Source of the DNA: Flammeovirgaceae bacterium SG7u.111
Lineage (GTDB): Bacteria > Bacteroidota > Bacteroidia > Cytophagales > Flammeovirgaceae
Direction: 5' to 3'
DNA length: 64,000 bases
Assembly: GCA_034044135.1 (NCBI GenBank)
Contig: CP139021.1
Location: 4,293,635-4,357,634 of the forward strand
In this document: positions 27,655 to 37,412 of the stretch, piece after piece
How positions within the stretch are numbered: the first letter of the stretch is position 1
Layout: every line of letters starts with the position of its first letter
Translations under genes and position numbers: made by a program
The notes under the pieces: model-generated
Database searches by the model: none
The model's input: only the letters and a program-made list of their open reading frames with translations
What the model was told of the DNA's origin: nothing

Positions 27655-29665
27655 TAAATTGTTTATTGAAGAAGCAAATGAACAACTTGAAATTGCTGAA
27701 CAGGCATTATTGACTTATGAGACGAGTGCCAACTCAGGATTGATAGAAGAAGCATTTCGAGCACTTCATACATTTAAAGGGGCTGCTTATATATTCAACC
27801 TCAAATATTTAGGAGACTTTGCCCACCACATAGAATCTATTCTGGATGGTATACGGGCTGGAACACTTTCAAGCAACAGCGAGATTATAGGTAAGCTACT
27901 GGTCTACCTCGATCATTTGAAAGGTCTTATGGTCGATCCTGAAATAAGCAATAAAAAAGACAAAGAAAAGCATCGCCTAATTCATGAGGAAATTAGCCGA
28001 TTCTCCGAAGAGGTCGCAAATAACATAAAAGAGGCTGAGAAGAAAGATCTCCCCAAAGAACCTGTGGATAATTCTTACACGTATTACCTGTTTGTAAAAG
28101 CAAAAATAACGTTTACGAACAGCTCACCCCATCCTATTTTTAATATTTTTGATGAAATAAAGGATTTAGGGCCGTCCCAGATCACACCTCACTATTTGGA
28201 GGAAAATACTGATGATAAATCAACTATTAGCGATTGGGATGTTTACGTGGCTACCGAAGAATCGGCAGAAGACTTGGACGCCTACTTCATGTTCATAGAT
28301 ACGGATGTGGAGATAGAAGTCCATCAAATTTCTACTACTAATTTATTCGAAGAAGATGAGTTTGGGCTTTTCCTCGAATCGATTGATGGTAAAACCCCTG
28401 CCGAAAAGGTTGAGGCATTGACGCTTTTTATAGATTCTTTACAGGCTCAAGAAACTGAAAACACAGAGGAAGCAGATGACCTTATGCCTGCCACTACTGG
28501 AAAACTAAAATCCAGCAGCATCAGAGTTGATACAAAAAAAATTGATCAGCTGATGAATTTGGTTAGCGAGTTGGTCACCGACCAGGCAAGCCTGAGCATG
28601 TTCACGGAAAAATATCACATCCCAGAACTTGAAAGTTTGGTCGAAAATATGGACAGGCATATTATCCAACTCAGGGACATCAGTTTTGACATGACGTTGG
28701 TGCCTATAGAAAGCATGATGGGCAGGCTAAGAAGACTGGTAAGGGATAGCTCCAAGTCGCTAGGCAAGGATGTTGATTTTATAGTGAAAGGAGAAAATAC
28801 AGAACTGGACAAGACTTTTATAGACTCACTTACAGACCCTATAATGCATATTCTGCGCAATAGCATTGACCATGGGATAGAGTCACCTGAAGCGAGGAAA
28901 AGTCAGGATAAGCCGGAAAAAGGGACTATTCAATTTGAAGCATATTATTCAGGTACAAATGTCCATATCGACATCACAGACGATGGCAAAGGACTTGACC
29001 TAGATGCTATAAGAGAAAAAGCGATTCAGAAAGGGATCATTGGTAAAAACCAAAATTTGGGACGCAATGAAACCATGAGGCTGATTTTTGAACCAGGTTT
29101 TTCTACAGCCAAAAACATTACCGATGTTTCGGGACGAGGAGTGGGGATGGATGTGGTAAGAAAAAATATACACGAACTAAAAGGTGAGATAGAACTCGAT
29201 TCTGCGGCAGGAAAAGGCACTAAAATCACAATTAAAGTCCCCCTCACCCTGTCCATTATTGACGGACTTTTGGTGAAGATAAAAGACGTTTTTTTTGTTA
29301 TCCCTGTTCAAGTCATCAAAAAATGTTATGAGCTCCCAAATGAAGAGCTTGAAAATAACTTTAACGACCTTGTAGTATTAGATGGGGAGCAAGTGCCTTT
29401 CATCAACTTGCGCGAGGAATTATCCTTTAATGGCTATTCCCCTACTGGCCATACTGTACTTATCAAGGTAATGGACAGAAACAGAGAAGTAGCCCTAACA
29501 GCAGATGAGATTATTGGAGAATACCAGGCTGTACTGAAGCCTATTGGACAATTCTATAAAAACCAAGATTTCATTTCTGGCGCTACTATTTTAGGAGATG
29601 GTACGGTAGCACTTGTGCTTGATACAAACAAGCTTGTAGAACTAAGAACAAAAATGCATATATAA
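27641..29665 (+). CDS. cheA: chemotaxis histidine kinase CheA
   Basis: A 674-residue kinase with all core domains. The HPt domain has H43 (FRALHTFKGAAYIF) as phosphoacceptor. A less conserved middle part (about 145-235) may be the CheY/CheB-binding P2. The dimerisation domain starts near 290 (SIRVDTKKIDQLMNLVSEL), the ATPase domain (about 350-535) shows HILRNSIDHGIES, DITDDGKGLD and SGRGVGMDVV, and a CheW-like P5 domain ends the protein. It forms the signalling complex with the MCP and CheW encoded downstream. CheW follows after four bases. Confidence 0.97.
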   Translation: MSQYDKLFIEEANEQLEIAEQALLTYETSANSGLIEEAFRALHTFKGAAYIFNLKYLGDFAHHIESILDGIRAGTLSSNSEIIGKLLVYLDHLKGLMVDPEISNKKDKEKHRLIHEEISRFSEEVANNIKEAEKKDLPKEPVDNSYTYYLFVKAKITFTNSSPHPIFNIFDEIKDLGPSQITPHYLEENTDDKSTISDWDVYVATEESAEDLDAYFMFIDTDVEIEVHQISTTNLFEEDEFGLFLESIDGKTPAEKVEALTLFIDSLQAQETENTEEADDLMPATTGKLKSSSIRVDTKKIDQLMNLVSELVTDQASLSMFTEKYHIPELESLVENMDRHIIQLRDISFDMTLVPIESMMGRLRRLVRDSSKSLGKDVDFIVKGENTELDKTFIDSLTDPIMHILRNSIDHGIESPEARKSQDKPEKGTIQFEAYYSGTNVHIDITDDGKGLDLDAIREKAIQKGIIGKNQNLGRNETMRLIFEPGFSTAKNITDVSGRGVGMDVVRKNIHELKGEIELDSAAGKGTKITIKVPLTLSIIDGLLVKIKDVFFVIPVQVIKKCYELPNEELENNFNDLVVLDGEQVPFINLREELSFNGYSPTGHTVLIKVMDRNREVALTADEIIGEYQAVLKPIGQFYKNQDFISGATILGDGTVALVLDTNKLVELRTKMHI

Positions 29666-29669
29666 ACCC

Positions 29670-30176
29670 ATGAACTACGAAGAAGAAATAAGCCAAAACT
29701 TAAAGTCTTTTTTATCCTTCAAACTCTCAAAAGAGATGTTCGCGATAGAGGTTGAGAAAGTTGTCGAAATTTTGGAAGTGTCCAAAATAACGCATGTACC
29801 CAAAGCACCAGAATATATGAAAGGGGTGATTAATTTGAGAGGGAAGGTACTTCCGTTAATAGACACATGCCTGAAATTTGGACTTCCTGCTATCGAGCTC
29901 AAAACAGAAACTTGCATAGTGGTGATCTTGATAGAAATAAACAAGGAGCTTACCCACATGGGAATTTTGGTAGATGAAGTAATGGAAGTAGTGGAGATGG
30001 ACGAAAAGGAAATTCAACCTACACCTGGCTTGGAAAACAAAAATAAGCTTGAGTTTATAAAAGGAATACTGAAGGTGGACGAGGAGTTTTTAATGATCCT
30101 AGACCTTGACAAAGCATTTTCCCTAGACGAAATCAACTCGGTAAAAAATTCTGAAGAAGAAGCCACAGTGGTTTAG
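29670..30176 (+). CDS. cheW: chemotaxis coupling protein CheW
   Basis: A 168-residue CheW domain protein (LSFKLSKEMFAIEVEKVVEI, HVPKAPEYMKGVINLRGKVLPLI, then GILVDEVMEVVEM). It links the receptor tips to CheA. The spacing of four bases from cheA indicates one transcript. Length is normal with a short acidic tail. Confidence 0.96.
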   Translation: MNYEEEISQNLKSFLSFKLSKEMFAIEVEKVVEILEVSKITHVPKAPEYMKGVINLRGKVLPLIDTCLKFGLPAIELKTETCIVVILIEINKELTHMGILVDEVMEVVEMDEKEIQPTPGLENKNKLEFIKGILKVDEEFLMILDLDKAFSLDEINSVKNSEEEATVV

Positions 30177-30328
30177 GCAAAATTTGTTTAAACTCATTTA
30201 TTCAAAAAAAAATGAGGATGAGAGCATCCACTTCACAAAAAAACTAAAAATAGCCCACAAGATTTTGATAGTCAATATCATAATACTTTTAATCAGTATT
30301 GACTTCAACTCAAAATCCAACCATTATT

Positions 30329-31624
30329 ATGAAAAAAACACTTTTGCTAATTGTAGTCCTAATACACATTGGAGTGTATTCGGCTAGTGCCCAGTTTACA
30401 GTAGATGTTGATTTTAGGATCAGATCTGAATACCGTGACGGAGCTAGAATTATGCTTGACAGCTCTAAACAAGCAGCCTTTGTGAGTTCACAACGAACAA
30501 GACTTATAACAACTTATAAAAAAGACAAGTTAGAACTACGGTTTGGAATTCAAAATGCCAGAATCTGGGGTCAGGACAAAGAAAGGGCGAATGTAGGAAA
30601 TGTGAACCTCAGCGAAGGTTGGTTGAAATACCAATTGAGCCCTTATTTCAGTGTTCAAGCTGGTCGCCAACATATGGTACTTGACGACGGTAGGATTTTT
30701 GGCAAAAGGAACTGGAACGATATAGCTGTTTCTCATGACCTTGCTGTTTTGCATTTTAACAAAGACAGTTGGTCTGTAAAAACTGGAGCAGCATACAACA
30801 ACGAAAGTAATAATTTCCAAGAAGCTCCTTATACGGTAAACTACTATAAGTACCTCGCTTTCGCATGGGCTCATAAAAAGGTAAGTGATAATCTTCAGCT
30901 TTCATTCCTCACATCTGTAGATGCAAATGAAGATGAAGATGACTTCAAAAAAATTTACCCTAGGTATACATCCGGCTTTTATGCAAAAGTAGGCAGTGGC
31001 GGTTCGAAGTTTGATATGCAAGCATCTGCATATTATCAATATGGCAAAAACCCAGTAGGGCTCAAGCAAAGAGCTTATATGTTTTCAATCATTCCAAAAT
31101 ATAAAATCAGCTCGACTCTTACAGGAGTCTTGGGTGTTAATTTCATTAGCGGTAATGATGAGCTGGACACAGACAACAACGAAAATAATGCTTTTAATAA
31201 ATTATTTGGGGATGGACATCGCTACTACGGATATATGGACTATTTCCTAAATATCGAAAGCAATACAAAAGGAGCTGGAATGAGAGAGCTTTTTGCCAGT
31301 GTCTTCATCAAAACTGGTGAAAAATCCACCCTAGAAATTTCAATCCACAACTTTGCTCTTGCAGGAAATTTACTTGCTACCAACGAACAAAACTCGATGG
31401 TAGCTATAGACAAAAGTCTGGGCAACGAAATTGATTTACAATACACTCAAAAAATAAGTAAGGATCTGAGTTTCAGAGCTTCTTATTCAACCATGTTGGC
31501 ACAGCCTTCCATGGAAGCATTGAAGGGAGGCGACCACCAACGGTACCAACAATGGGCAGCTATTATGCTAATGGCTAAACCAACGCTATTTACAAGTAAA
31601 GAACCAACTGTTCCAAACAAATAA
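30329..31624 (+). CDS. alginate-export-type outer-membrane porin
   Basis: A 431-residue outer-membrane protein with signal peptide MKKTLLLIVVLIHIGVYSASAQ. The start at 30329 is preferred to an upstream in-frame start that lacks signal character. The mature part matches the alginate export/porin domain: an early strand FTVDVDFRIRSEYRDG, RTRLITTYKKDKLELRFGIQNARIWG, GRQHMVLDDGRIFGKRNWND and many alternating strands. It probably forms a channel for a sugar or organic acid. Its place between cheW and the MCP gene, on the same strand with short spacing, is unusual and may tie uptake of a substrate to the sensing of it. Confidence 0.85.
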   Translation: MKKTLLLIVVLIHIGVYSASAQFTVDVDFRIRSEYRDGARIMLDSSKQAAFVSSQRTRLITTYKKDKLELRFGIQNARIWGQDKERANVGNVNLSEGWLKYQLSPYFSVQAGRQHMVLDDGRIFGKRNWNDIAVSHDLAVLHFNKDSWSVKTGAAYNNESNNFQEAPYTVNYYKYLAFAWAHKKVSDNLQLSFLTSVDANEDEDDFKKIYPRYTSGFYAKVGSGGSKFDMQASAYYQYGKNPVGLKQRAYMFSIIPKYKISSTLTGVLGVNFISGNDELDTDNNENNAFNKLFGDGHRYYGYMDYFLNIESNTKGAGMRELFASVFIKTGEKSTLEISIHNFALAGNLLATNEQNSMVAIDKSLGNEIDLQYTQKISKDLSFRASYSTMLAQPSMEALKGGDHQRYQQWAAIMLMAKPTLFTSKEPTVPNK

Positions 31625-31647
31625 AACACTAAAACTTATTAATTAAG

Positions 31648-33375
31648 ATGAACTCTATAAAATTGACAACAAACCAACGGATAGTCGTAATCTTCCTGTT
31701 TGTTATTTTTATCTCCTTGTCAGGTGCTGTCTACACCACTTTTCAAACCCAAAAGCTTAAAGTTGAGATAGAAAAGATCTATAATGACAACTTGCTAAGC
31801 ATAGATTATTTGATAGAAGCTGACCGGGATGCGTATCAATCTAGCATTCTGATTGCCCAAGTCTTTTCTCAATATAAACTTAAAGACACAACAAAGATCA
31901 ATAGTACAGTTGTCGATATAAAAGAAAACCTAGAGCAGGTTTCTGACCGTTATAATCAATTCTTCAATATTTCTGCATTTACCAAATTGAAGGAATATGA
32001 TCAATATGATATACATGACAAAACCTTTAGGGAAAAACACGGGGAACTGAGCGTTATTTCGAATGAAATTATCTCTTTAATATTAAGGGGAGATTTCAAA
32101 ACCGCTGAAGAAACGTACTATTCTTCTTATGTTACTGCTTTTGAGCCCATGAGGAATGCAATGGACAAATACACCGACCTCAGCCTCGAATCTGCAGATA
32201 ATGCATACAATGCTAGCATAAAACTAAGCGAAGGAATTTTCAGGAATTCCATGATAATGGTATTGGTAGTAATGGTTTTTATTATAGCTGGAGGACTATA
32301 CCTGAAAAGAAGCATTTCCATTCCTCTGAATGAGGCAATGGCTATCGTCGATAAAATTTCTGGTGGAGACCTAAGGGTAAAAATCAACAGAGCAAAATAC
32401 AACAGGAAAGACCAAATAGGGTTTTTGCTCTTGAAGATTGATGATATGGCAAAAAACCAGAGGAAAATCATTTTGACTGTTAAAAAAGGGGCTGAGTACA
32501 TAAACAAGGCTAGTGTAGAATTGAGCTCTTCGGCAGGTCAACTATCACAGGGGGCATCGCTTCAGGCTAGTTCGGTAGAAGAGGTGTCGTCTTCAATGGA
32601 AGAAATGGCTGCAAACATCCAACAAAACACCGATAATGCCAGAGAAACGGAACGAATTGCATTGAACTCCAATAAGCAAGTGGAAAGTTCTAACCAGTCT
32701 GTGGAAGAAACAGTAGATTCCATGAGCACGATTGTGAGGAAAAACTCGATCATTGGTGAAATTGCCCGCCAAACGAACCTTTTAGCCTTGAACGCAGCAG
32801 TAGAAGCAGCAAGAGCAGGCGAACATGGAAAAGGCTTTGCCGTAGTTGCCTCCGAAATCCGTAAGCTAGCAGAGCGTAGCCAAACTGCAGCAAAGGAAAT
32901 TGATGAGATTTCAAACACAAGTGAAAAGGTAGCCCGTACTGCTGGCGATATGCTGAACAAATTGGTTCCTGAAATAGAAAAAACGAGTAACCTGGTAGCG
33001 GAAATAAGTGCTGCAAGTATTGAGCAAAACGAAGGAGCAAACCAAATAAATGTGGCCATTCAGCAGCTAAACACGGTAGTTCAACAAAATGCGGCAAGTG
33101 CGGAACAATTAGCCTCCAACTCTGAAGAGTTGAATGGGCAATCTGAGATCCTCAGAAAGTCGATTGCATTCTTTAAGCTAGATCAAGAAGAAGAAAATAC
33201 ATTTGGTGATTTCGATTCTTCACAATCATCTGAAGGTTCAGCTTTCAACAAGAGAAAAAACCAAGCCCAGTACAAGAGTAACCAATACCCTTCTGAGTCT
33301 GAAAACTCGAATGGATTTAATTTGATAATGGATCAGAATTCAGACAGCTTGGATAACGACTTCGAGAAGTTTTAA
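31648..33375 (+). CDS. methyl-accepting chemotaxis protein
   Basis: A 575-residue transmembrane receptor. TM1 is about 12-32 and TM2 about 199-218 around a helical periplasmic sensor (4HB type). A HAMP domain follows (about 220-272). The signalling tip reads [19 protein letters not shown] at about 370-390 with [18 protein letters not shown] after it. A flexible Ser/Asn/Glu-rich tail (about 517-570) ends in DFEKF, which fits the consensus of the C-terminal pentapeptide that tethers CheR and CheB in other bacteria. It is the only MCP in this cluster and is presumably the partner of the adjacent CheA/W/R/B/D set. The ligand is unknown. Confidence 0.95.
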   Translation: MNSIKLTTNQRIVVIFLFVIFISLSGAVYTTFQTQKLKVEIEKIYNDNLLSIDYLIEADRDAYQSSILIAQVFSQYKLKDTTKINSTVVDIKENLEQVSDRYNQFFNISAFTKLKEYDQYDIHDKTFREKHGELSVISNEIISLILRGDFKTAEETYYSSYVTAFEPMRNAMDKYTDLSLESADNAYNASIKLSEGIFRNSMIMVLVVMVFIIAGGLYLKRSISIPLNEAMAIVDKISGGDLRVKINRAKYNRKDQIGFLLLKIDDMAKNQRKIILTVKKGAEYINKASVELSSSAGQLSQGASLQASSVEEVSSSMEEMAANIQQNTDNARETERIALNSNKQVESSNQSVEETVDSMSTIVRKNSIIGEIARQTNLLALNAAVEAARAGEHGKGFAVVASEIRKLAERSQTAAKEIDEISNTSEKVARTAGDMLNKLVPEIEKTSNLVAEISAASIEQNEGANQINVAIQQLNTVVQQNAASAEQLASNSEELNGQSEILRKSIAFFKLDQEEENTFGDFDSSQSSEGSAFNKRKNQAQYKSNQYPSESENSNGFNLIMDQNSDSLDNDFEKF

Positions 33376-33497
33376 TCTCAACCTAACTTATAAATGCAAA
33401 CTATTTATGATAAGCTACCTTGTATGCACCTGTAGTTTACTGAATAGTTTGCCTTCCTTTTGTTGACCTTCCCCACTCTATTAGCCACTTCCCAAAC

Positions 33498-34346
33498 ATG
33501 GTAAACCAAAAAATTGATTATTCGGCTCTGCAAAATGGTATAAAGCTGACAGATGCCGAGTTCCGCAAACTGAGCTCATTTATCTATAAAAGGTATGGGG
33601 TAAACATCCCTCCTGCCAAAAAAACACTTCTGGAAAGTCGGTTACAGAAAAGATTAAAAGCATTAAACCTTCATTCTTTCAAAGATTATCTAACTATAGT
33701 AATCGACAAGAAGGAAAATGACGAAATGGTAAAAATGATGGATAGGGTATCCACTAATAAAACCGATTTTTTCAGAGAAAGCGCTCATTTTGACTTCATG
33801 ACCAACAACGTCCTTGCTAATTACCAAAACAACTTAAATATCTGGTGTGCAGCCTCCTCAAGCGGTGAAGAAGTTTATACCCTGGGAATTACCATTGAAG
33901 AATACTTGGCTAAGAATAATACCAACTTGAAATACTCCATATTGGGTACGGACATCTCCACTGAGATGCTCAACATAGGCCTTTTAGGTATCTACAATGA
34001 AGAAAGAATCGCCAAAATCCCTTTAGAAATAAAAAGGAAGTATTTCCTAAAAAGCAAAGAAAAAAGCAAGTCATTAGTAAGGGTTACCAAAGAGTTGCGC
34101 AGCAAGGTAACGTTCCAAAGACATAATCTGATAGAACACAGTTACCCTTCCACTGCTAGCTATGATATCATCTTTTGCCGAAACGTTTTGATTTACTTCG
34201 ATAAGCCTACCCAAGAAAAAATCATCATGAAACTATGCAATAGACTAAAAAAAGGAGGCTATTTTTTTCTTGGACATTCTGAGTCAATAATCGGTATTAA
34301 TGCGCCATTGCAACAATTAGCTCATACAACATATCAAAAAACATAA
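33498..34346 (+). CDS. cheR: chemotaxis protein methyltransferase CheR
   Basis: A 282-residue methyltransferase. The N-terminal helical CheR_N part (about 15-75) precedes the VSTNKTDFFRES substrate motif and the SAM-binding domain with NIWCAASSSGEEVYTL and SILGTDIS. The usual C-terminal block DIIFCRNVLIYFD is present. It methylates glutamates on the MCP encoded upstream, opposing CheB. The length is normal. A gap of about 120 bases separates it from the MCP gene. Confidence 0.96.
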   Translation: MVNQKIDYSALQNGIKLTDAEFRKLSSFIYKRYGVNIPPAKKTLLESRLQKRLKALNLHSFKDYLTIVIDKKENDEMVKMMDRVSTNKTDFFRESAHFDFMTNNVLANYQNNLNIWCAASSSGEEVYTLGITIEEYLAKNNTNLKYSILGTDISTEMLNIGLLGIYNEERIAKIPLEIKRKYFLKSKEKSKSLVRVTKELRSKVTFQRHNLIEHSYPSTASYDIIFCRNVLIYFDKPTQEKIIMKLCNRLKKGGYFFLGHSESIIGINAPLQQLAHTTYQKT

Positions 34347-34549
34347 TTATTTAAAGAAATATCACATACCCACTACTTAGGAAGCAGCTGTCGGTTAAAA
34401 GCATTCCCAAAAGGTATCGTTAAAGTATAGTGTAATCTAAGCAGCATAGCAAGAGCTGCGCCTAACACAACCAAAAATCCAGCAAGCCATAATTATTTAC
34501 TTTATACAAAAGTTAAATAATTAAACTGATAAGTATAAACTCAGACACT

Positions 34550-35068
34550 ATGATCTACGCATCCAAAAATACCAATAATGATAACTTGGGTAAGTTCTTT
34601 ATAGACAACCCCTTTCTAAAGAATCAAAAACCTAACACTCATTTCCTACTTCCTTCCGAGTTTTTTGTAACTAGCAGAAAGTTTAAAATATCTACTGTTT
34701 TAGGTACTTGTGTTTCTATATGTTTATTTGACCCTACAACGAAAATATCGGGAATGAACCACTTTATGCTACCCAAGTGGAACGGGGAAGGAATAGCGTG
34801 CCCAAAATATGGAAATATTGCGACGGTGAAAATGGTGAGCAGAATGGAAAGGCTAGGCGCAAACCGAAAAAAAATAATAGCAAAAATATTTGGGGGACAA
34901 GAAAGCCCAAATTCTATATATGATATAGGAAAAAGAAATAGTGTAATTGCAGAGGTGATGCTTAAAGAGCTAAAAACTAAAATAATAGTCAAACAAGTGG
35001 GCGGTATCCAAAGTAGAAAAGTAGTATTTGATACCTTTACCGGAGATGTTTACATGAAATATATTTAA
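34550..35068 (+). CDS. cheD: chemoreceptor glutamine deamidase CheD
   Basis: A 172-residue CheD. The catalytic Cys is C54 in STVLGTCVSICLFDP and the His is H71 in SGMNHFMLPKW; the FGG and GGIQSRKVVFDTFTG blocks complete the fold. CheD deamidates receptor glutamines to prepare methylation sites. The first 30 residues are a poorly conserved extension. It ends 17 bases before cheB and follows cheR after about 200 bases of AT-rich sequence, so it may have its own promoter. Confidence 0.94.
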   Translation: MIYASKNTNNDNLGKFFIDNPFLKNQKPNTHFLLPSEFFVTSRKFKISTVLGTCVSICLFDPTTKISGMNHFMLPKWNGEGIACPKYGNIATVKMVSRMERLGANRKKIIAKIFGGQESPNSIYDIGKRNSVIAEVMLKELKTKIIVKQVGGIQSRKVVFDTFTGDVYMKYI

Positions 35069-35085
35069 TACAAAAGCATTTTCAG

Positions 35086-36153
35086 ATGCCCTCAAAAAAA
35101 ATAAAGGTACTCATAGTAGACGACTCAGCGCTGGTCAGAAAACTTTTATCAGAAATACTCAGCAATGACCCTCTCATTGAAGTAATTGGAGCTGCGGGAA
35201 ACCCCTATTTTGCCTCCCGGATTATAAAAGAGCAAATCCCCGATGTAATTACACTGGATGTAGAGATGCCAAAGATGGATGGCTTAACATTTTTAAAAAT
35301 ACTGATGAGCCAAAAGCCCATTCCGGTCGTCATCATCTCCAGCCTCACAGAAAAAAACAGCCTGACTGCTTTAAAAGCCCTAGAACTAGGAGCAGTTGAA
35401 GTGATCCAGAAACCTACCATAAAAGCTATTTCCGACCCGAAGAACAACAGCAGGTTACATCTTATAGATATAGTGAAAGCTTCTGCTGAAGCTAAAATCA
35501 AAAAAGCCAAAAAGAGCTTTCCAATAAAAAAAGATACGTCGGCACACCCTGCTATTGAACACATCTCTACCAACCAAAGTAGCATGATCAAAACCACTGA
35601 AAAAGTGGTTGTTATAGGGGCTTCTACGGGAGGAACAGAAGCTTTGAAAGAAATACTCACCACCCTTCCTTACGATACCCCAGCCATTGCCATAGTCCAA
35701 CATATGCCGGAAATTTTTACAAAATCATTTGCCGATAGGCTGAACGACATTTGCAATATAAAAGTAAAAGAAGCGGAGAACGGGGACACCTTGCTCCGCG
35801 GGCAAGCATTGATTGCCCCTGGCAACAAACATATGCTCATAAAAAGGAGCGGTGCAAAATACTTCGTGCAGCTTTCTGACGATGAACCCGTGAACAGACA
35901 CCGCCCAAGTGTCGATGTGTTATTCAACTCGGCAGCACGCTATGTGGGGCAAAACTGCATCGGGATCATACTGACAGGCATGGGAAAAGATGGGGCAAAA
36001 GGACTCTTAACACTAAAAAATAGTGGATCGGATACAATCGCTCAAGACGAAGCATCTTCTGTGGTTTTTGGAATGCCCAAAGAAGCCATAAGAATCAATG
36101 CTGCAAAAAAAGTTATCCCTCTCAAAAACATTTCCAATGCAATTTTTGGATAA
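35086..36153 (+). CDS. cheB: chemotaxis methylesterase CheB
   Basis: A 355-residue CheB with an N-terminal receiver (D58 in VITLDVEMPKMDG) and a C-terminal methylesterase domain. The catalytic triad is S180 (VVIGASTGG), H206 (IAIVQHMP) and D302 (GMGKDGAKG). It removes methyl groups from the MCP and can deamidate glutamines. It is the last gene of the chemosensory cluster; the nitrilase gene converges on it. Confidence 0.97.
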   Translation: MPSKKIKVLIVDDSALVRKLLSEILSNDPLIEVIGAAGNPYFASRIIKEQIPDVITLDVEMPKMDGLTFLKILMSQKPIPVVIISSLTEKNSLTALKALELGAVEVIQKPTIKAISDPKNNSRLHLIDIVKASAEAKIKKAKKSFPIKKDTSAHPAIEHISTNQSSMIKTTEKVVVIGASTGGTEALKEILTTLPYDTPAIAIVQHMPEIFTKSFADRLNDICNIKVKEAENGDTLLRGQALIAPGNKHMLIKRSGAKYFVQLSDDEPVNRHRPSVDVLFNSAARYVGQNCIGIILTGMGKDGAKGLLTLKNSGSDTIAQDEASSVVFGMPKEAIRINAAKKVIPLKNISNAIFG

Positions 36154-36216
36154 GTGGAAAATGTAAGAAGCCATAAGAAATTTATAGGCATGTTTCCTAA
36201 CAGCTTCTAGATCAAG

Positions 36217-37152
36217 TCACTTCCTCTCCTTGTTCACCTTAAAATCAAACACATCTTTTCGGTTGTAATGACCTGTTACGTCCAGTGCCATGCGCTCGCC
36301 TATGGTCTTGCCCAGATCGTCTATGGTATAATAAATGATATCTTCGGTATCGAATTGAGGGTCGAGCAGGAAGTTGCCATCAGGACCAATTACGCAGCTA
36401 CCACCGTTGAGCAGCAAGCCGTTTTTGTGGATATAGTCTTTGTTCAACGTAAGTTGAGAAGGAACATCCTCTTGGTACATGATTTGCCCAACGGCTATCA
36501 CAAAACAGCGACCTTCGAAGGCGTACGACCTGCTGGCGAGCTGGAGGCGTTCGTGTACATTGGGCCAGAGAGCGATGTGCACCGTTTCCCCGCTTTCGTG
36601 CATTGCCTGGCGGGTGAGCGGCATCCAATGTTCCCAGCAAATAAGGCTACCAAGCTTGCCAAAGTCCGTATCTACCGAATTGAGCCCGTGCCCATCGCCT
36701 ATTCCATACACCAGCTTTTCGCTAAAGGTCGGCATCAGCTTGCGGTGATGGTTTTTGAGCGTTCCATCGCTGCCAATTATCAGCACGGCATTGTAGATAG
36801 TCCCGTTCCCCGCCCCATTTTTCACTATTTCGTTCACCCCTATGCAGATGGTCACCTTTAGCTCTGCCGCTAGGGCACATATTTCTTGGATTTCCTTGCC
36901 CGGCACTTCCACACTGTTGAGGTAGAGCTCGGCAAACACCTCCTTCATGGCAGGGTTGTCCCAAAGCGCCACCTCGGGGCAGGAATCGAGCCAAGCGGGG
37001 TAGCCTGTGAGCCATGTCTCCCCAAAAACGATCAGCTCCGCCCCCTTGGTACTAGCTTCTTTGAGGTACGATTTGAGTAACTCCAAGCTCGTCGGCAAAT
37101 CGAGGTGCTTGGGCTTCTTCTGTATGATAGCGATGTTGAGTTGTGTTTTCAT
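36217..37152 (-). CDS. nitrilase (carbon-nitrogen hydrolase superfamily)
   Basis: A 311-residue enzyme from start 37152 (MKTQLNIAIIQKKPKHLDLP). The Glu-Lys-Cys triad is present: E in ELIVFGETWLTGYP, K in NHHRKLMPTFSE and C in GSLICWEHWMPL. The CWEH-x2-PL form is the signature of true nitrilases, which convert nitriles to carboxylic acids and ammonia, rather than of amidases. The protein is soluble and cytoplasmic. It is a stand-alone gene. The natural substrate cannot be read from sequence. Confidence 0.9.
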   Translation of the reverse strand: MKTQLNIAIIQKKPKHLDLPTSLELLKSYLKEASTKGAELIVFGETWLTGYPAWLDSCPEVALWDNPAMKEVFAELYLNSVEVPGKEIQEICALAAELKVTICIGVNEIVKNGAGNGTIYNAVLIIGSDGTLKNHHRKLMPTFSEKLVYGIGDGHGLNSVDTDFGKLGSLICWEHWMPLTRQAMHESGETVHIALWPNVHERLQLASRSYAFEGRCFVIAVGQIMYQEDVPSQLTLNKDYIHKNGLLLNGGSCVIGPDGNFLLDPQFDTEDIIYYTIDDLGKTIGERMALDVTGHYNRKDVFDFKVNKERK

Positions 37153-37235
37153 AGATGCGGTGATGTAGAATGTCGGTTGCTTTTTGGGCAAAAATAAGGG
37201 AAGTTTTGGAAGGTAAAAGGTTAGATCAATCATTC

Positions 37236-37350
37236 CCTCCCTAATCCGTGTCATTCCTGACCTGATCGGGAATCTCCCTCCTACTATCCTACAATGTCCT
37301 GCTGCTCCTCAAAAAGTAAAGCCCCGCAACAAGCACTACTGAACAATGGG
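37236..37350. repeat. dispersed hairpin-headed repeat, copy A
   Basis: Contains GTGTCAT, a stem TTCCTGA / TCGGGAA with loop CCTGA, then ATCTCCC, a short core ACTATCCTACAATG and CTCAAAAAG followed by GCCCCGCAAC. The same order of blocks occurs at 43805-45190 (interrupted) and 50250-50400. Confidence 0.7.
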
Positions 37351-37412
37351 TAAATAGCCGATGGACAACTTAGTAGCAGGCACTTCCGCTTACCAGTTTA
37401 TTGAAAAAAAGT

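Noticed and set aside
30184-30387. Small frame between cheW and the porin
   Set aside because: It overlaps the signal peptide of the porin in another frame and lacks conserved features.
27253-36153. Flagellar chemotaxis operon
   Set aside because: No flagellar gene is present; the cluster is chemosensory only and probably acts on gliding or another output.
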